Both the position numbers and the translations under genes were made by a program. Below the pieces are notes generated by a model. That model saw nothing but the letters and a program-made list of their open reading frames with translations, was not told where the DNA came from and did no database searches. From the NCBI GenBank assembly GCA_002303765.1, contig DBCB01000289.1, positions 1 to 13,088 of the forward strand: a stretch of DNA of 13,088 nt, written 5' to 3'. Each line of letters begins with the position of its first letter. Within the stretch, counting starts at the first letter, position 1. Positions 6,632 to 13,088 of this stretch are shown here, piece by piece. Source of the DNA: Planctomycetaceae bacterium UBA969 (GTDB taxonomy: Bacteria > Planctomycetota > Planctomycetia > Gemmatales > Gemmataceae).

Positions 6632-6865
6632 TTACGAACTTTTACGACTAGGCATACAAATAACAACTAAAACACCAACAGTAGAAATAAAAGCAAACAC
6701 GCCCGAAAATAAATTACGAGTATATACTTTGTCCCCAGGTTCACCGGGTAAAGGGCTAGAAGCAGTTGGACCTTGTGCATAAATAGAACTAGAAAAAAGC
6801 ACTAAAATTGAAAATAACAAAATTCTACCAACAAAGGGAAATCCCTTTAATGAATCAACTAGCAT
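6632..6865 (-). CDS. Small secreted or membrane protein of unknown function
   Basis: From the ATG at 6865 this is a 77-residue protein. It begins MLVDSLKGFPFVGR, then a hydrophobic segment ILLFSILVLFSSSIYA that looks like a signal peptide with cleavage before QGPTASS. A short Pro/Gly-rich stretch follows, then a second hydrophobic segment (LFSGVFAFISTVGVLVVICM) ending in PSRKSS. The likely form is a single-span membrane protein with a short cytoplasmic basic tail. A start further upstream at 6919 (95 aa) is possible but would add 18 residues in front of the signal peptide and overlap the preceding gene by 65 bases; neither start has a clear ribosome-binding site. The chosen start overlaps the end of the upstream membrane-protein gene by 11 bases. 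I do not recognise the family. Confidence 0.5.
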   Translation of the reverse strand: MLVDSLKGFPFVGRILLFSILVLFSSSIYAQGPTASSPLPGEPGDKVYTRNLFSGVFAFISTVGVLVVICMPSRKSS

Positions 6866-7541
6866 GACGCCAAGGGTTTTTAAACCAAGTCCCAGGACTG
6901 GAATACGCGAGATTTTCATTTTGAGCTCGAAACCTTTCTTCTTCCTGCATGAGACGCCATTTTCTCTTGCGAAAGTATTTGGTCAAAAAGTACTGGATAA
7001 CTGTACCGAACACAACAAATCCAATACAAATCACATCAATAAGGCCAGCGTGTTTATCAACAATAGTAAAAGAATCCAAAGCATTAAGCTTATCAAGAAT
7101 TGCAATAATACCATAAGCCGAGGCTAGGGTACCTAATAAGCTGGAAAAAGCAGTAAACCAGAAAGGATAAAGTAAAAGCGCAGCAATACCGCCAACAAGT
7201 AGGCAAGCCAACCAAGCATCGCCAGCAGGCATTAGAACATTTCCAACAATAATCCCTGTACAGCCGCCAAAAACAAAAACCACCACACGAATGATTGAAA
7301 GAGCCAAAATGCCAGCTGATATACCAAATAAAAGAGCAGCAAAAACCCCTTGGATTCCAAAGTCTGGCCCTTTATCGAACCCCAAAACCCCCGCTCCTGC
7401 TGTTGCCAAAAACACAACCCAAAATTTATGAGTCAGGTAACCTGCACTCCATAACAATAATCCACACAATAAAATTGCAACCAGAGTAGGAGTCGATAAC
7501 TTCACGACTTCAGAAAAAATCTCAGCGTCTAAAAAATGCAT
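6855..7541 (-). CDS. Polytopic membrane protein, resembling DUF4203/TMEM198-type proteins
   Basis: A 228-residue protein with six to seven hydrophobic segments, starting with LVAILLCGLLLWSAGYL and continuing with FWVVFLATAGAGVLGF, GVFAALLFGISAGILAL, VVVFVFGGCTGIIVGN, LLVGGIAALLLYPF and VICIGFVVFGTVIQYFL. The glycine-rich small-residue helices and the HKFWVVFLATAGAGVLG pattern recall DUF4203/TMEM198-like proteins; this is a resemblance by eye. The C-terminal end is basic and soluble (KYFRKRKWRLMQEEERFR). The ATG at 7541 is preferred over an in-frame TTG at 7574 because AGGAG (7553-7557) lies between them, eleven bases before the ATG. It is the first gene of the probable unit that ends with bioB and bioF. 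Substrate or role unknown. Confidence 0.75.
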   Translation of the reverse strand: MHFLDAEIFSEVVKLSTPTLVAILLCGLLLWSAGYLTHKFWVVFLATAGAGVLGFDKGPDFGIQGVFAALLFGISAGILALSIIRVVVFVFGGCTGIIVGNVLMPAGDAWLACLLVGGIAALLLYPFWFTAFSSLLGTLASAYGIIAILDKLNALDSFTIVDKHAGLIDVICIGFVVFGTVIQYFLTKYFRKRKWRLMQEEERFRAQNENLAYSSPGTWFKNPWRHAS

Positions 7542-7811
7542 TAGTTTAAGAACTCCTATTCGAGCAACCCGCAAGTATAAAACGGATCTATCGACTAGCG
7601 AAGTGTATCTTTAAATCATGGATTTTGTCAATAATAGGCAGTGGATCACAAAGGGAGCTTAAATTCTGCCACTTAAGTTGGTTAAAGCAATTTTTAAGGG
7701 CCGATTCTTTCGCATATCAAAAGAAATCAAGGTCCATAAAGGGTCGGTATCTCAAATTATTAAAACTTGCATGATCAAATTTGTGAACATGGTAACTGAA
7801 GCCCAACCTAT
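7542..7811. other. Intergenic region between DUF1501 gene and the membrane-protein unit
   Basis: 270 bases between two minus-strand units. The left part holds the promoter at 7602-7631. No convincing intrinsic terminator for the DUF1501 transcript is visible; a 5-bp inverted repeat (CTTAA/TTAAG near 7659-7678) lacks a T-run. A plus-strand open frame in the right part encodes a short helix-turn-helix-like stretch, discussed in the findings. Confidence 0.5.
7602..7631 (-). promoter_or_regulatory. Candidate sigma70-type promoter for the membrane-protein/biotin unit
   Basis: On the minus strand a perfect -35 box TTGACA (7626-7631) is followed after 18 bases by TACACT (7602-7607), which matches the -10 consensus at four of six positions. 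Transcription would start near 7595, giving a leader of about 55 bases before the ATG at 7541. No other promoter of similar quality is seen upstream of bioB, whose 54-base upstream gap has none. Confidence 0.55.
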
Positions 7812-9266
7812 TTATGCCATCAATTCAGGAATTGGTTTACCATGGTCGACAATCGGCGTAGGTCGGCCATTAAAATCCTTGATGAATGTTTTAGCGGAAT
7901 CAATTCCAAGATGATGATAAATCGTAGAGAGAAAATCACCGGGTCCACATATTCGATTATTAGCATCTTCACCACGCTTATCAGTAGAGCCAACAAATCG
8001 GCCAGTCTGGATTCCACCCCCAGCCCAGATGTTAGAAAAACCTCGTGGCCAGTGATCACGCCCGGGTTGCGAGGTTCCTGCTGGGGCACTCGCATCGCCT
8101 GCACCCGTGCTAGCAGCATAACTGATCTTAGGTGTTCTGCCAAACTCCCCGGTAACGACCACAAGTACGCGCTTATCGAGTCCACGTTCGTAAATATCTT
8201 CGATCAAAGCCGAAACCGCTTGATCATAAACCCGAGATCGGAATTTCATAGCATCAAAAACATGTTGATTTACAGCGTGATCATCCCAATTACCAACTCT
8301 GCCACAAAGGGGGCCGCTAAGACTTGTGGTCAATACATCCACTCCAGCCTCAATAAGTCTTCTGGCCAAAAGCAACTGCTGACCCCAGGAATTTCTACCA
8401 TAACGATCACGTATGCGGGGATGCTCCCGAGAAAGGTCGAATGCAATTTTTGTCTGCGGATTCGTAAGCAGAGTCATTGCTTGAGATTCAAACTCATCAA
8501 GAGCAGCTAATTCTCGGGCATGATCAAAAGATCTCTCAAGGGTATCAAGATTTTGCCTAAGAGTTAAACGGCGACCAATCCTGCGAACATCATCAACATT
8601 GGTGAGACCTATATTAGGCACGGAAAAAGTTGGAGAGTCGGGATTTCCTGAAACTACAAATGGGGAATAGGTGTCCCCAAGATAGGCTGGGCCATTATAT
8701 TCCAGAGGCGGATTGATACCTACATAGGCTGGAAGCGGAGACTGCCTTACCCTTTTCTGCGCAAGCAAGTAATTGGAAACTGTCATCCAATCAGGGTATT
8801 TTGGTTTTGGTTTATCACGGGTATCCGGGTCGCCTGAAAGCAACTGCATAGAACCAGCAGGGTGGCCGCCGGCAGATTGGCGCATGGAACGGAGTACCAC
8901 CATTTTGTCCGCTATCGCAGCCTGCTTTGGCATAAGTTCAGTAAATTGAAGCCCTGGAACTTTTGTTGCTATCAAATTAAATGGCCCACGATACTCACTT
9001 CCTGAATCAGGCTTGGGATCATAAGAATCAAGATGAGACATACCACCTGGTTGCCAAACCATGATTACAGCTTTTTTATCAGTCGAAGGATTTGAAGCCC
9101 CAGCAGCCTGAGCCATACTTCGATTTTGAAGTTTCAAAATACCGGGTAAACTTAAAGTTGAAAAACCAGCTAGGCCGGCTTGAAGGAATGCCCTTCTCCC
9201 GCCATGGCCTGTTGTTATAGGCCCCCGGCAACTTCGCATGGGGAATATCGGATTAGTATTCTTCAT
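7812..9266 (-). CDS. DUF1501 protein, exported, alkaline-phosphatase/sulfatase-like fold
   Basis: A 484-residue member of the DUF1501 family, abundant in planctomycetes and related to the alkaline phosphatase/sulfatase superfamily. A twin-arginine-type leader is visible: RRAFLQAGLAG at 24-34 followed by a moderately hydrophobic stretch, so export by the Tat route in folded form is likely. Family signatures follow: WQPGGMSHLDSYDPKP (71-86), GGHPAG (133-138), VVTGEFGRTPK (370-380) and GRDHWPRGFSNIWAGGG (402-418), with acidic and histidine residues that could hold metal. The enzymatic activity of the family is not firmly established. The start ATG is supported by GGGG on the minus strand seven bases upstream and overlaps the stop of the preceding PPC gene as ATGA, which implies translational coupling. 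It is the last gene of the PSCyt2/PSD1, PPC, DUF1501 unit. Confidence 0.95.
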   Translation of the reverse strand: MKNTNPIFPMRSCRGPITTGHGGRRAFLQAGLAGFSTLSLPGILKLQNRSMAQAAGASNPSTDKKAVIMVWQPGGMSHLDSYDPKPDSGSEYRGPFNLIATKVPGLQFTELMPKQAAIADKMVVLRSMRQSAGGHPAGSMQLLSGDPDTRDKPKPKYPDWMTVSNYLLAQKRVRQSPLPAYVGINPPLEYNGPAYLGDTYSPFVVSGNPDSPTFSVPNIGLTNVDDVRRIGRRLTLRQNLDTLERSFDHARELAALDEFESQAMTLLTNPQTKIAFDLSREHPRIRDRYGRNSWGQQLLLARRLIEAGVDVLTTSLSGPLCGRVGNWDDHAVNQHVFDAMKFRSRVYDQAVSALIEDIYERGLDKRVLVVVTGEFGRTPKISYAASTGAGDASAPAGTSQPGRDHWPRGFSNIWAGGGIQTGRFVGSTDKRGEDANNRICGPGDFLSTIYHHLGIDSAKTFIKDFNGRPTPIVDHGKPIPELMA

Positions 9267-11530
9267 TTTTTCACCCCAGGTTTGACCCGAATCGTAATCG
9301 GTTCAGAAACAATAATATCAGCAATATCTTTGGGCTTTGCGGTCTCTGCAGCTTTCACAAGCTGCCCCTTGGTTACATTTAATGCATCAGTGGCAGCTTT
9401 CATTTTGGCAGTAACCGTTGCCACAGCCTTAACCATTTGGTCTTTTTTGGCAGCAGGGGCAACTTGTGCTTCAGTTGCAATTTTTTTTGCTTCTGCCTCT
9501 AAGTCTTTAACTTCAAGCATCATTTTCTTGGTCTTGGCTTCAACCAATGCAACTGCATCAGGCTTATGGCTATACTTAACAACTGCACCACCAAGAAACG
9601 AAATGGTGTAATCGCCTGGTGGAGTCTTCAAAACGGCAAGATCAAGTGTGACTTGGGAAGTATCAGCCTTTATAGGAAGATCAAACCGAGGGGCATTTTC
9701 GAAACCAGTACCAATTACTTTCATCTGAATTTTATCACCTGAAAACTCACTGCGGCGTTTGTGAACCAAAGGAATCACCAATTTCTCACCCGCGGTTACC
9801 TCATAAATTGGCGCCTTGGCTGTAATGGTTATCGGTGCAAAATCGATTCCACTAACAGCAACCGGCACATCTGCAAGCAGTCTGGGGCTTGGAATTTCAC
9901 CCCATGAATCTGGAATAGGCCATGCTACGGATGCAAGCCTGCATGGTCGCACCACGGCATTTCCATCAATCTTCGATTGGCCAAAGAATTTTGCATTTGT
10001 ATATCCCCGGGGAGCATCTTGATCTGCTGTTATCAACATCATTCCACGCGATTGACCTACCGGGATTTTCAGGCCATGCGCTTTGACGCCCTTAGGAAGG
10101 CCTTCCATGGTAATTTCGATTTCACCATCGAAACCATCACGGCGAAAAGCAACAACCTCGAGTGCCATTGTCGCTCCTCCCCTAAGAGATATTGGTTTGG
10201 ACAAAGCATTGCGATCACCATTTCTAAGCTCCATATGCATAGCCCAAGAAACCAGTGCGAAATCAGGAGCTGCTCGACGAATTATCAAACGATAAATATT
10301 ATTACGATCGTTACGCGTACCACCGAACAAATCAGAGATTTGAAGGCGATGGGTTCCATCCTCTTTGACCACCAATTTTCCGAGAATATCTGAAGACCCA
10401 GGATTGTATGGTGGACCATCATAAGCATAGCCATTACTCGAAACTTTTACGGGGCTGATAATATCAGTTAATTCTAAAACATCGGTTATTTTTTCAGAGC
10501 CACCTTTGGGATCACGAACCACATGTTGAATTAAAATTGAAGGATCAGTTTGTAAACCAAGACGCTCCGAAACAACCTCAATCCACCATTGTTCGCCCTT
10601 TTTAGCTTCAAATTCAAAAAAGTCGACATCTGAAGCAGGATAAAAGCTGCCACCAATGTCACAAGGCAATGTTATTTTCTGTGCACGCTTTCCATCGTTA
10701 TTTGGTTCTATTTCTTTGGAAGCAGATTGTTCAGAAAGTCCGATTGGAGGCCACGAATAGGAATTAACAGTTTTTGTGGATGGCTGGCGAATTATCGTTG
10801 TTCCAGCCGCTTGCTCCCATAATCCCAATCGATAGTAAAAGGCCGGCCCACCTTTGAATGTTAACTCATGAATTTTGATTACATATGTGCCATCCTTGGG
10901 GACAGAATAATCCAGCACACCTCCTAGTCTCTCGACCAGCAGATCTCTACCCGCAGCATCTGCTATGATCACCGTTGCATTAAGCTTCGAATCAATCCCA
11001 GTTGAAGCACAGTCTACAACTAGCCTTTGCCCTTTCTTACCAATGAACTTGAAATAATCCACCGACCTTTCACTGATCGTGCCGTTAAATACCGAACCAA
11101 CCGGTAACTCAATTGCTGATTCAAGAGTCTTATTTGATTTAGATTGAACGAACTCAGGGAATTTACCTACCGTGAAAATTCGAGAAGACGATACACCCAG
11201 CCTAGTCATTATGCGCGATTCATAAAGCCCAACAGGGCAATCTGGCTTAATAGTAACCATGTAACGATCAGGGATTAAAACACCTGAAGCATCGACCTTG
11301 CGACTGGCAGTAATACGGCTATCAGAAAATATAAGGTCTTCGGCATCATCAAGATGCTCACCAGTTACAACAACTTCAAACTGAGTACCAGCCTTACCGC
11401 CCATGGGAATAGTTGTTAAAAGCCTTGGGGAGGGCAAACCAACAGATTGTGCAAGTGCAAGGGGCACAGCACCCAAAACAAGAGCGAAAGAAAGCAAAAG
11501 AGTGAACAAGCGCATTGAAATAGCCAACAT
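9263..11530 (-). CDS. Secreted protein with pre-peptidase C-terminal (PPC) domains
   Basis: A 755-residue exported protein. Residues 1-28 are a signal peptide (MRLFTLLLSFALVLGAVPLALA, cleavage before QSV). Then comes an Ig-like/TIG-like segment (about 35-125; IPMGGKAGTQFEVVVTGEHL). A first PPC beta-sandwich spans about 140-236 (DYFKFIGKKGQRLVVDC and DGTYVIKIHE). A second spans about 275-420 (EIEPNND, DVDFFEFEAKKGEQWWIEV and DGTHRLQISDLFGG). Further beta-rich segments follow to about 655. Between about 658 and 733 lies an Ala/Lys/Glu-rich helical stretch, after which one beta strand (IIVSEPITIRVKPG) ends the protein. PPC domains are non-catalytic modules of secreted proteins; no catalytic site is visible. 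The ATG at 11530 has AAGG seven bases upstream; the ATG at 11536 would have it only one base away. It lies between the PSCyt2/PSD1 and DUF1501 genes, a common planctomycete arrangement. Confidence 0.9.
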   Translation of the reverse strand: MLAISMRLFTLLLSFALVLGAVPLALAQSVGLPSPRLLTTIPMGGKAGTQFEVVVTGEHLDDAEDLIFSDSRITASRKVDASGVLIPDRYMVTIKPDCPVGLYESRIMTRLGVSSSRIFTVGKFPEFVQSKSNKTLESAIELPVGSVFNGTISERSVDYFKFIGKKGQRLVVDCASTGIDSKLNATVIIADAAGRDLLVERLGGVLDYSVPKDGTYVIKIHELTFKGGPAFYYRLGLWEQAAGTTIIRQPSTKTVNSYSWPPIGLSEQSASKEIEPNNDGKRAQKITLPCDIGGSFYPASDVDFFEFEAKKGEQWWIEVVSERLGLQTDPSILIQHVVRDPKGGSEKITDVLELTDIISPVKVSSNGYAYDGPPYNPGSSDILGKLVVKEDGTHRLQISDLFGGTRNDRNNIYRLIIRRAAPDFALVSWAMHMELRNGDRNALSKPISLRGGATMALEVVAFRRDGFDGEIEITMEGLPKGVKAHGLKIPVGQSRGMMLITADQDAPRGYTNAKFFGQSKIDGNAVVRPCRLASVAWPIPDSWGEIPSPRLLADVPVAVSGIDFAPITITAKAPIYEVTAGEKLVIPLVHKRRSEFSGDKIQMKVIGTGFENAPRFDLPIKADTSQVTLDLAVLKTPPGDYTISFLGGAVVKYSHKPDAVALVEAKTKKMMLEVKDLEAEAKKIATEAQVAPAAKKDQMVKAVATVTAKMKAATDALNVTKGQLVKAAETAKPKDIADIIVSEPITIRVKPGVKK

Positions 11531-11537
11531 GATCATG

Positions 11538-11541
11538 CCTT
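11538..11541 (-). promoter_or_regulatory. Ribosome-binding site of the PPC gene
   Basis: AAGG on the minus strand, adjoining the stop codon of the upstream gene. Its seven-base distance from the ATG at 11530, against one base from the ATG at 11536, favours the inner start. Confidence 0.5.
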
Positions 11542-13088
11542 TTAATGATTAAAGAGAAATTCCTTGGTATTGATCAAGGCCCATACCAAATCCTGAAGAT
11601 TTTCGCGTGATGCTTTCTGAGTCTCTACATTCTGACCTGCTGAATTAACGACGGGCGCATTTAGATAATCAAGTGCCACTTTTAATTCAACAGAACTAGG
11701 CAGGCGAGAAAACGCAGCGAGATAAACAGCATTGATTTTATCTTCAAGAGGAATTTTTTCTTTTGCAAGTTTTTCTGCGCGACCTTCTGGATGTGAAATT
11801 TTAGAGCGGATATCCGCAGCATTTATAAGATGCAGGCTTTGTGCCAGGCTAGAAGACTGTACTCGCTCGCACTCACATACGCTTTCGCCTTCAGGGCGTC
11901 CAAACACCCGCAAAAAAGGCGAAGCTCTGTTGTAACTATTATCCGGAAGAGCAACCGCACGGGTGCCAGCAGGCAGATTGGCAAAATCGGTATGAGTGCC
12001 TGCAATTTGATCAATCGAATCCAACAGAACTTCAGCAGAAAGCCTGCGAGGGTAATATCGGGAATAATTCTGCCTGTCTCCTGAATTGTATTTGTTCGGC
12101 GTGGATACAAGTTGGTAAGTATTCGACCGGGTTATAACTCGAACCAAATCCTTCAAATCAAAACCACTTTGAATAAAGTGCTTTTCCAAAGCTGTTAGCA
12201 GTTCCGGGTTGGAGGGAGGATTTGAATCACGAATATCATCTTCTGGCTCGATCAACCCACGTTGAAAAAAATGCTTCCAGTAACGATTGACTAGGGCCTT
12301 GGCAAAAAACGGATTTTGCGGAGACTTCATCCAATCTGCCAGTCGCAGCCTAGGGTCTTGATCTGCCTCTATTGCTGCAACTTGGTCACCCAATGCCATA
12401 GGTTTTAGTGCAACCCCTGATTTAATATTCGTGGCAACCGCCAGGCCCCTCTTATGAAAAATCAAGTCCTCACCTCGTGTGCCCGATGGCTTTCTGCCCA
12501 CTTGGGAAAAGAAAGCTGCAAGGGAATAATAGTCATCCTGACTCCATCGTTCAAATGGATGATGATGGCATTGGGCGCATTGCATTCGCACCCCTAAAAA
12601 CAACTGTGCAACATCTTCAATTTGTTCTTTTGGCTCTTTAACACGCTTGTACCAAGCAACAGGGGGATTACCAATCACTTTGCCCGTTGCGCCAAGCAAC
12701 TCACGAACAAATTGATCGTATGGCTTATTTGCAAGCAAACTGTCGCGAACCCATGCGTTAAATGCAAAGTTCGAGACAATATCACTAGCATCATCACGCC
12801 TATTCTTTAGAACTGCAGTCCACTTGCTTGAAAAATAGTCCGCATAATCCGGGCTTTTAAGCAGATCTTCAATTAACTGGTCTCGCTTGTTTGCACCAGT
12901 ATTTGCAAAGAAATTTTTAGTTTCATCTTCGGTCGGTAATCGACCACCAATATCTAGTGTAACCCTACGCAAAAAAGTCGCATCATCACAAATCTTAGAG
13001 GGGGGGATACCAAGCTCTTTCAGGTTCAAAAAGACCGCGCTATCAATAAAGTTTTTTTCCGGAGGCAGATTTTCCACAGGAGCACCAA
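11542..13088 (-). CDS. PSCyt2/PSD1 protein (DUF1549 + DUF1553), C-terminal part, cut by right edge
   Basis: 514 residues are visible; the frame is open to the right edge (codons for Gly, Ala and Pro precede the first possible GTG), so the true start, signal peptide and any N-terminal cytochrome or Ig-like domain lie outside. The visible part starts near the beginning of DUF1549: FIDSAVFLNLKELGIPPS, then DDATFLRRVTLDIGGRLPT, and VRMQCAQCHHHPFERWSQDD with a CxxCH motif (about visible residues 170-174) that could bind heme c. DUF1553 follows: NPFFAKALVNRYWKHFFQRG, DIRDSNPPSNPELL, RRLSAEVLLDSIDQI, and the CECERVQSSSLAQSLHLINA signature near 403-422. Family members are probable exported proteins of planctomycetes of unknown biochemical activity, often paired with DUF1501 proteins. 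The stop is 11 bases before the PPC start, so these genes are surely cotranscribed. Confidence 0.95.
   Translation of the reverse strand, partial: GAPVENLPPEKNFIDSAVFLNLKELGIPPSKICDDATFLRRVTLDIGGRLPTEDETKNFFANTGANKRDQLIEDLLKSPDYADYFSSKWTAVLKNRRDDASDIVSNFAFNAWVRDSLLANKPYDQFVRELLGATGKVIGNPPVAWYKRVKEPKEQIEDVAQLFLGVRMQCAQCHHHPFERWSQDDYYSLAAFFSQVGRKPSGTRGEDLIFHKRGLAVATNIKSGVALKPMALGDQVAAIEADQDPRLRLADWMKSPQNPFFAKALVNRYWKHFFQRGLIEPEDDIRDSNPPSNPELLTALEKHFIQSGFDLKDLVRVITRSNTYQLVSTPNKYNSGDRQNYSRYYPRRLSAEVLLDSIDQIAGTHTDFANLPAGTRAVALPDNSYNRASPFLRVFGRPEGESVCECERVQSSSLAQSLHLINAADIRSKISHPEGRAEKLAKEKIPLEDKINAVYLAAFSRLPSSVELKVALDYLNAPVVNSAGQNVETQKASRENLQDLVWALINTKEFLFNH

Noticed and set aside
7786..7791. Imperfect palindrome with CATG ends around AAATTT (roughly 7770-7791) as a possible operator.
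   Set aside because: Several internal mismatches, a single copy and no position relative to a promoter that would make sense.
7842..8510. Plus-strand 222-residue open frame opposite the DUF1501 gene.
   Set aside because: Antisense shadow of a strongly conserved coding sequence; its translation has no domain-like pattern.
9180..9611. Plus-strand 143-residue hydrophobic-looking frame opposite the PPC gene end.
   Set aside because: The hydrophobic Ala/Thr/Ser character is the antisense image of the Ala/Lys-rich helical segment, not a membrane protein.

Overview
The window looks like an AT-rich chromosomal segment of a planctomycete (Planctomycetota), probably an uncultured or less-studied lineage. 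The main evidence is the block at 7812-13088: a PSCyt2/PSD1 protein (DUF1549/DUF1553), a large secreted protein with pre-peptidase C-terminal (PPC) domains and a DUF1501 protein with a twin-arginine leader. This gene set is a hallmark of that phylum. The small FHA and HEAT-repeat proteins and the KamA-family aminomutase are compatible with this. No mobile element, CRISPR array, rRNA or tRNA was seen.

Layout. (1) 1-1863, minus strand: a lysine 2,3-aminomutase (kamA) followed by the N-terminal part of a D-Ala-D-Ala-ligase-like ATP-grasp protein that runs off the left edge. A strong intrinsic terminator hairpin lies between them. (2) 1864-2167: a divergent promoter region. (3) 2168-3637, plus strand: an exported HEAT-repeat protein and a class I SAM methyltransferase, closely spaced. 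(4) 3820-4275, plus strand: a small FHA-domain protein whose stop codon overlaps that of the convergent bioF. (5) 4272-7541, minus strand: a probable four-gene unit running from a polytopic membrane protein to a small secreted or membrane protein, then bioB and bioF. A candidate promoter with a perfect -35 box (TTGACA) precedes the membrane protein. (6) 7542-7811: intergenic. (7) 7812-13088, minus strand: the tightly coupled unit PSCyt2/PSD1, PPC protein, DUF1501. Its first gene is cut by the right edge.

How the genes work together. bioB and bioF carry out the last step (sulfur insertion) and the first committed step (KAPA formation) of the biotin ring pathway; bioA, bioD and the pimeloyl genes are not in the window. 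KamA makes L-beta-lysine, and the adjacent ATP-grasp ligase could in principle use it, but this is inference. The PSCyt2/PPC/DUF1501 unit encodes exported proteins that probably act together outside the cytoplasm on an unknown substrate.

The observations most worth a second look are these: a BioB that keeps the radical-SAM cysteines but has replaced two of the four classical [2Fe-2S] ligands and gained a CCGC motif; the kamA/ATP-grasp pair with a terminator immediately in front of the ligase ribosome-binding site; and the biotin genes placed behind two uncharacterised membrane-protein genes.
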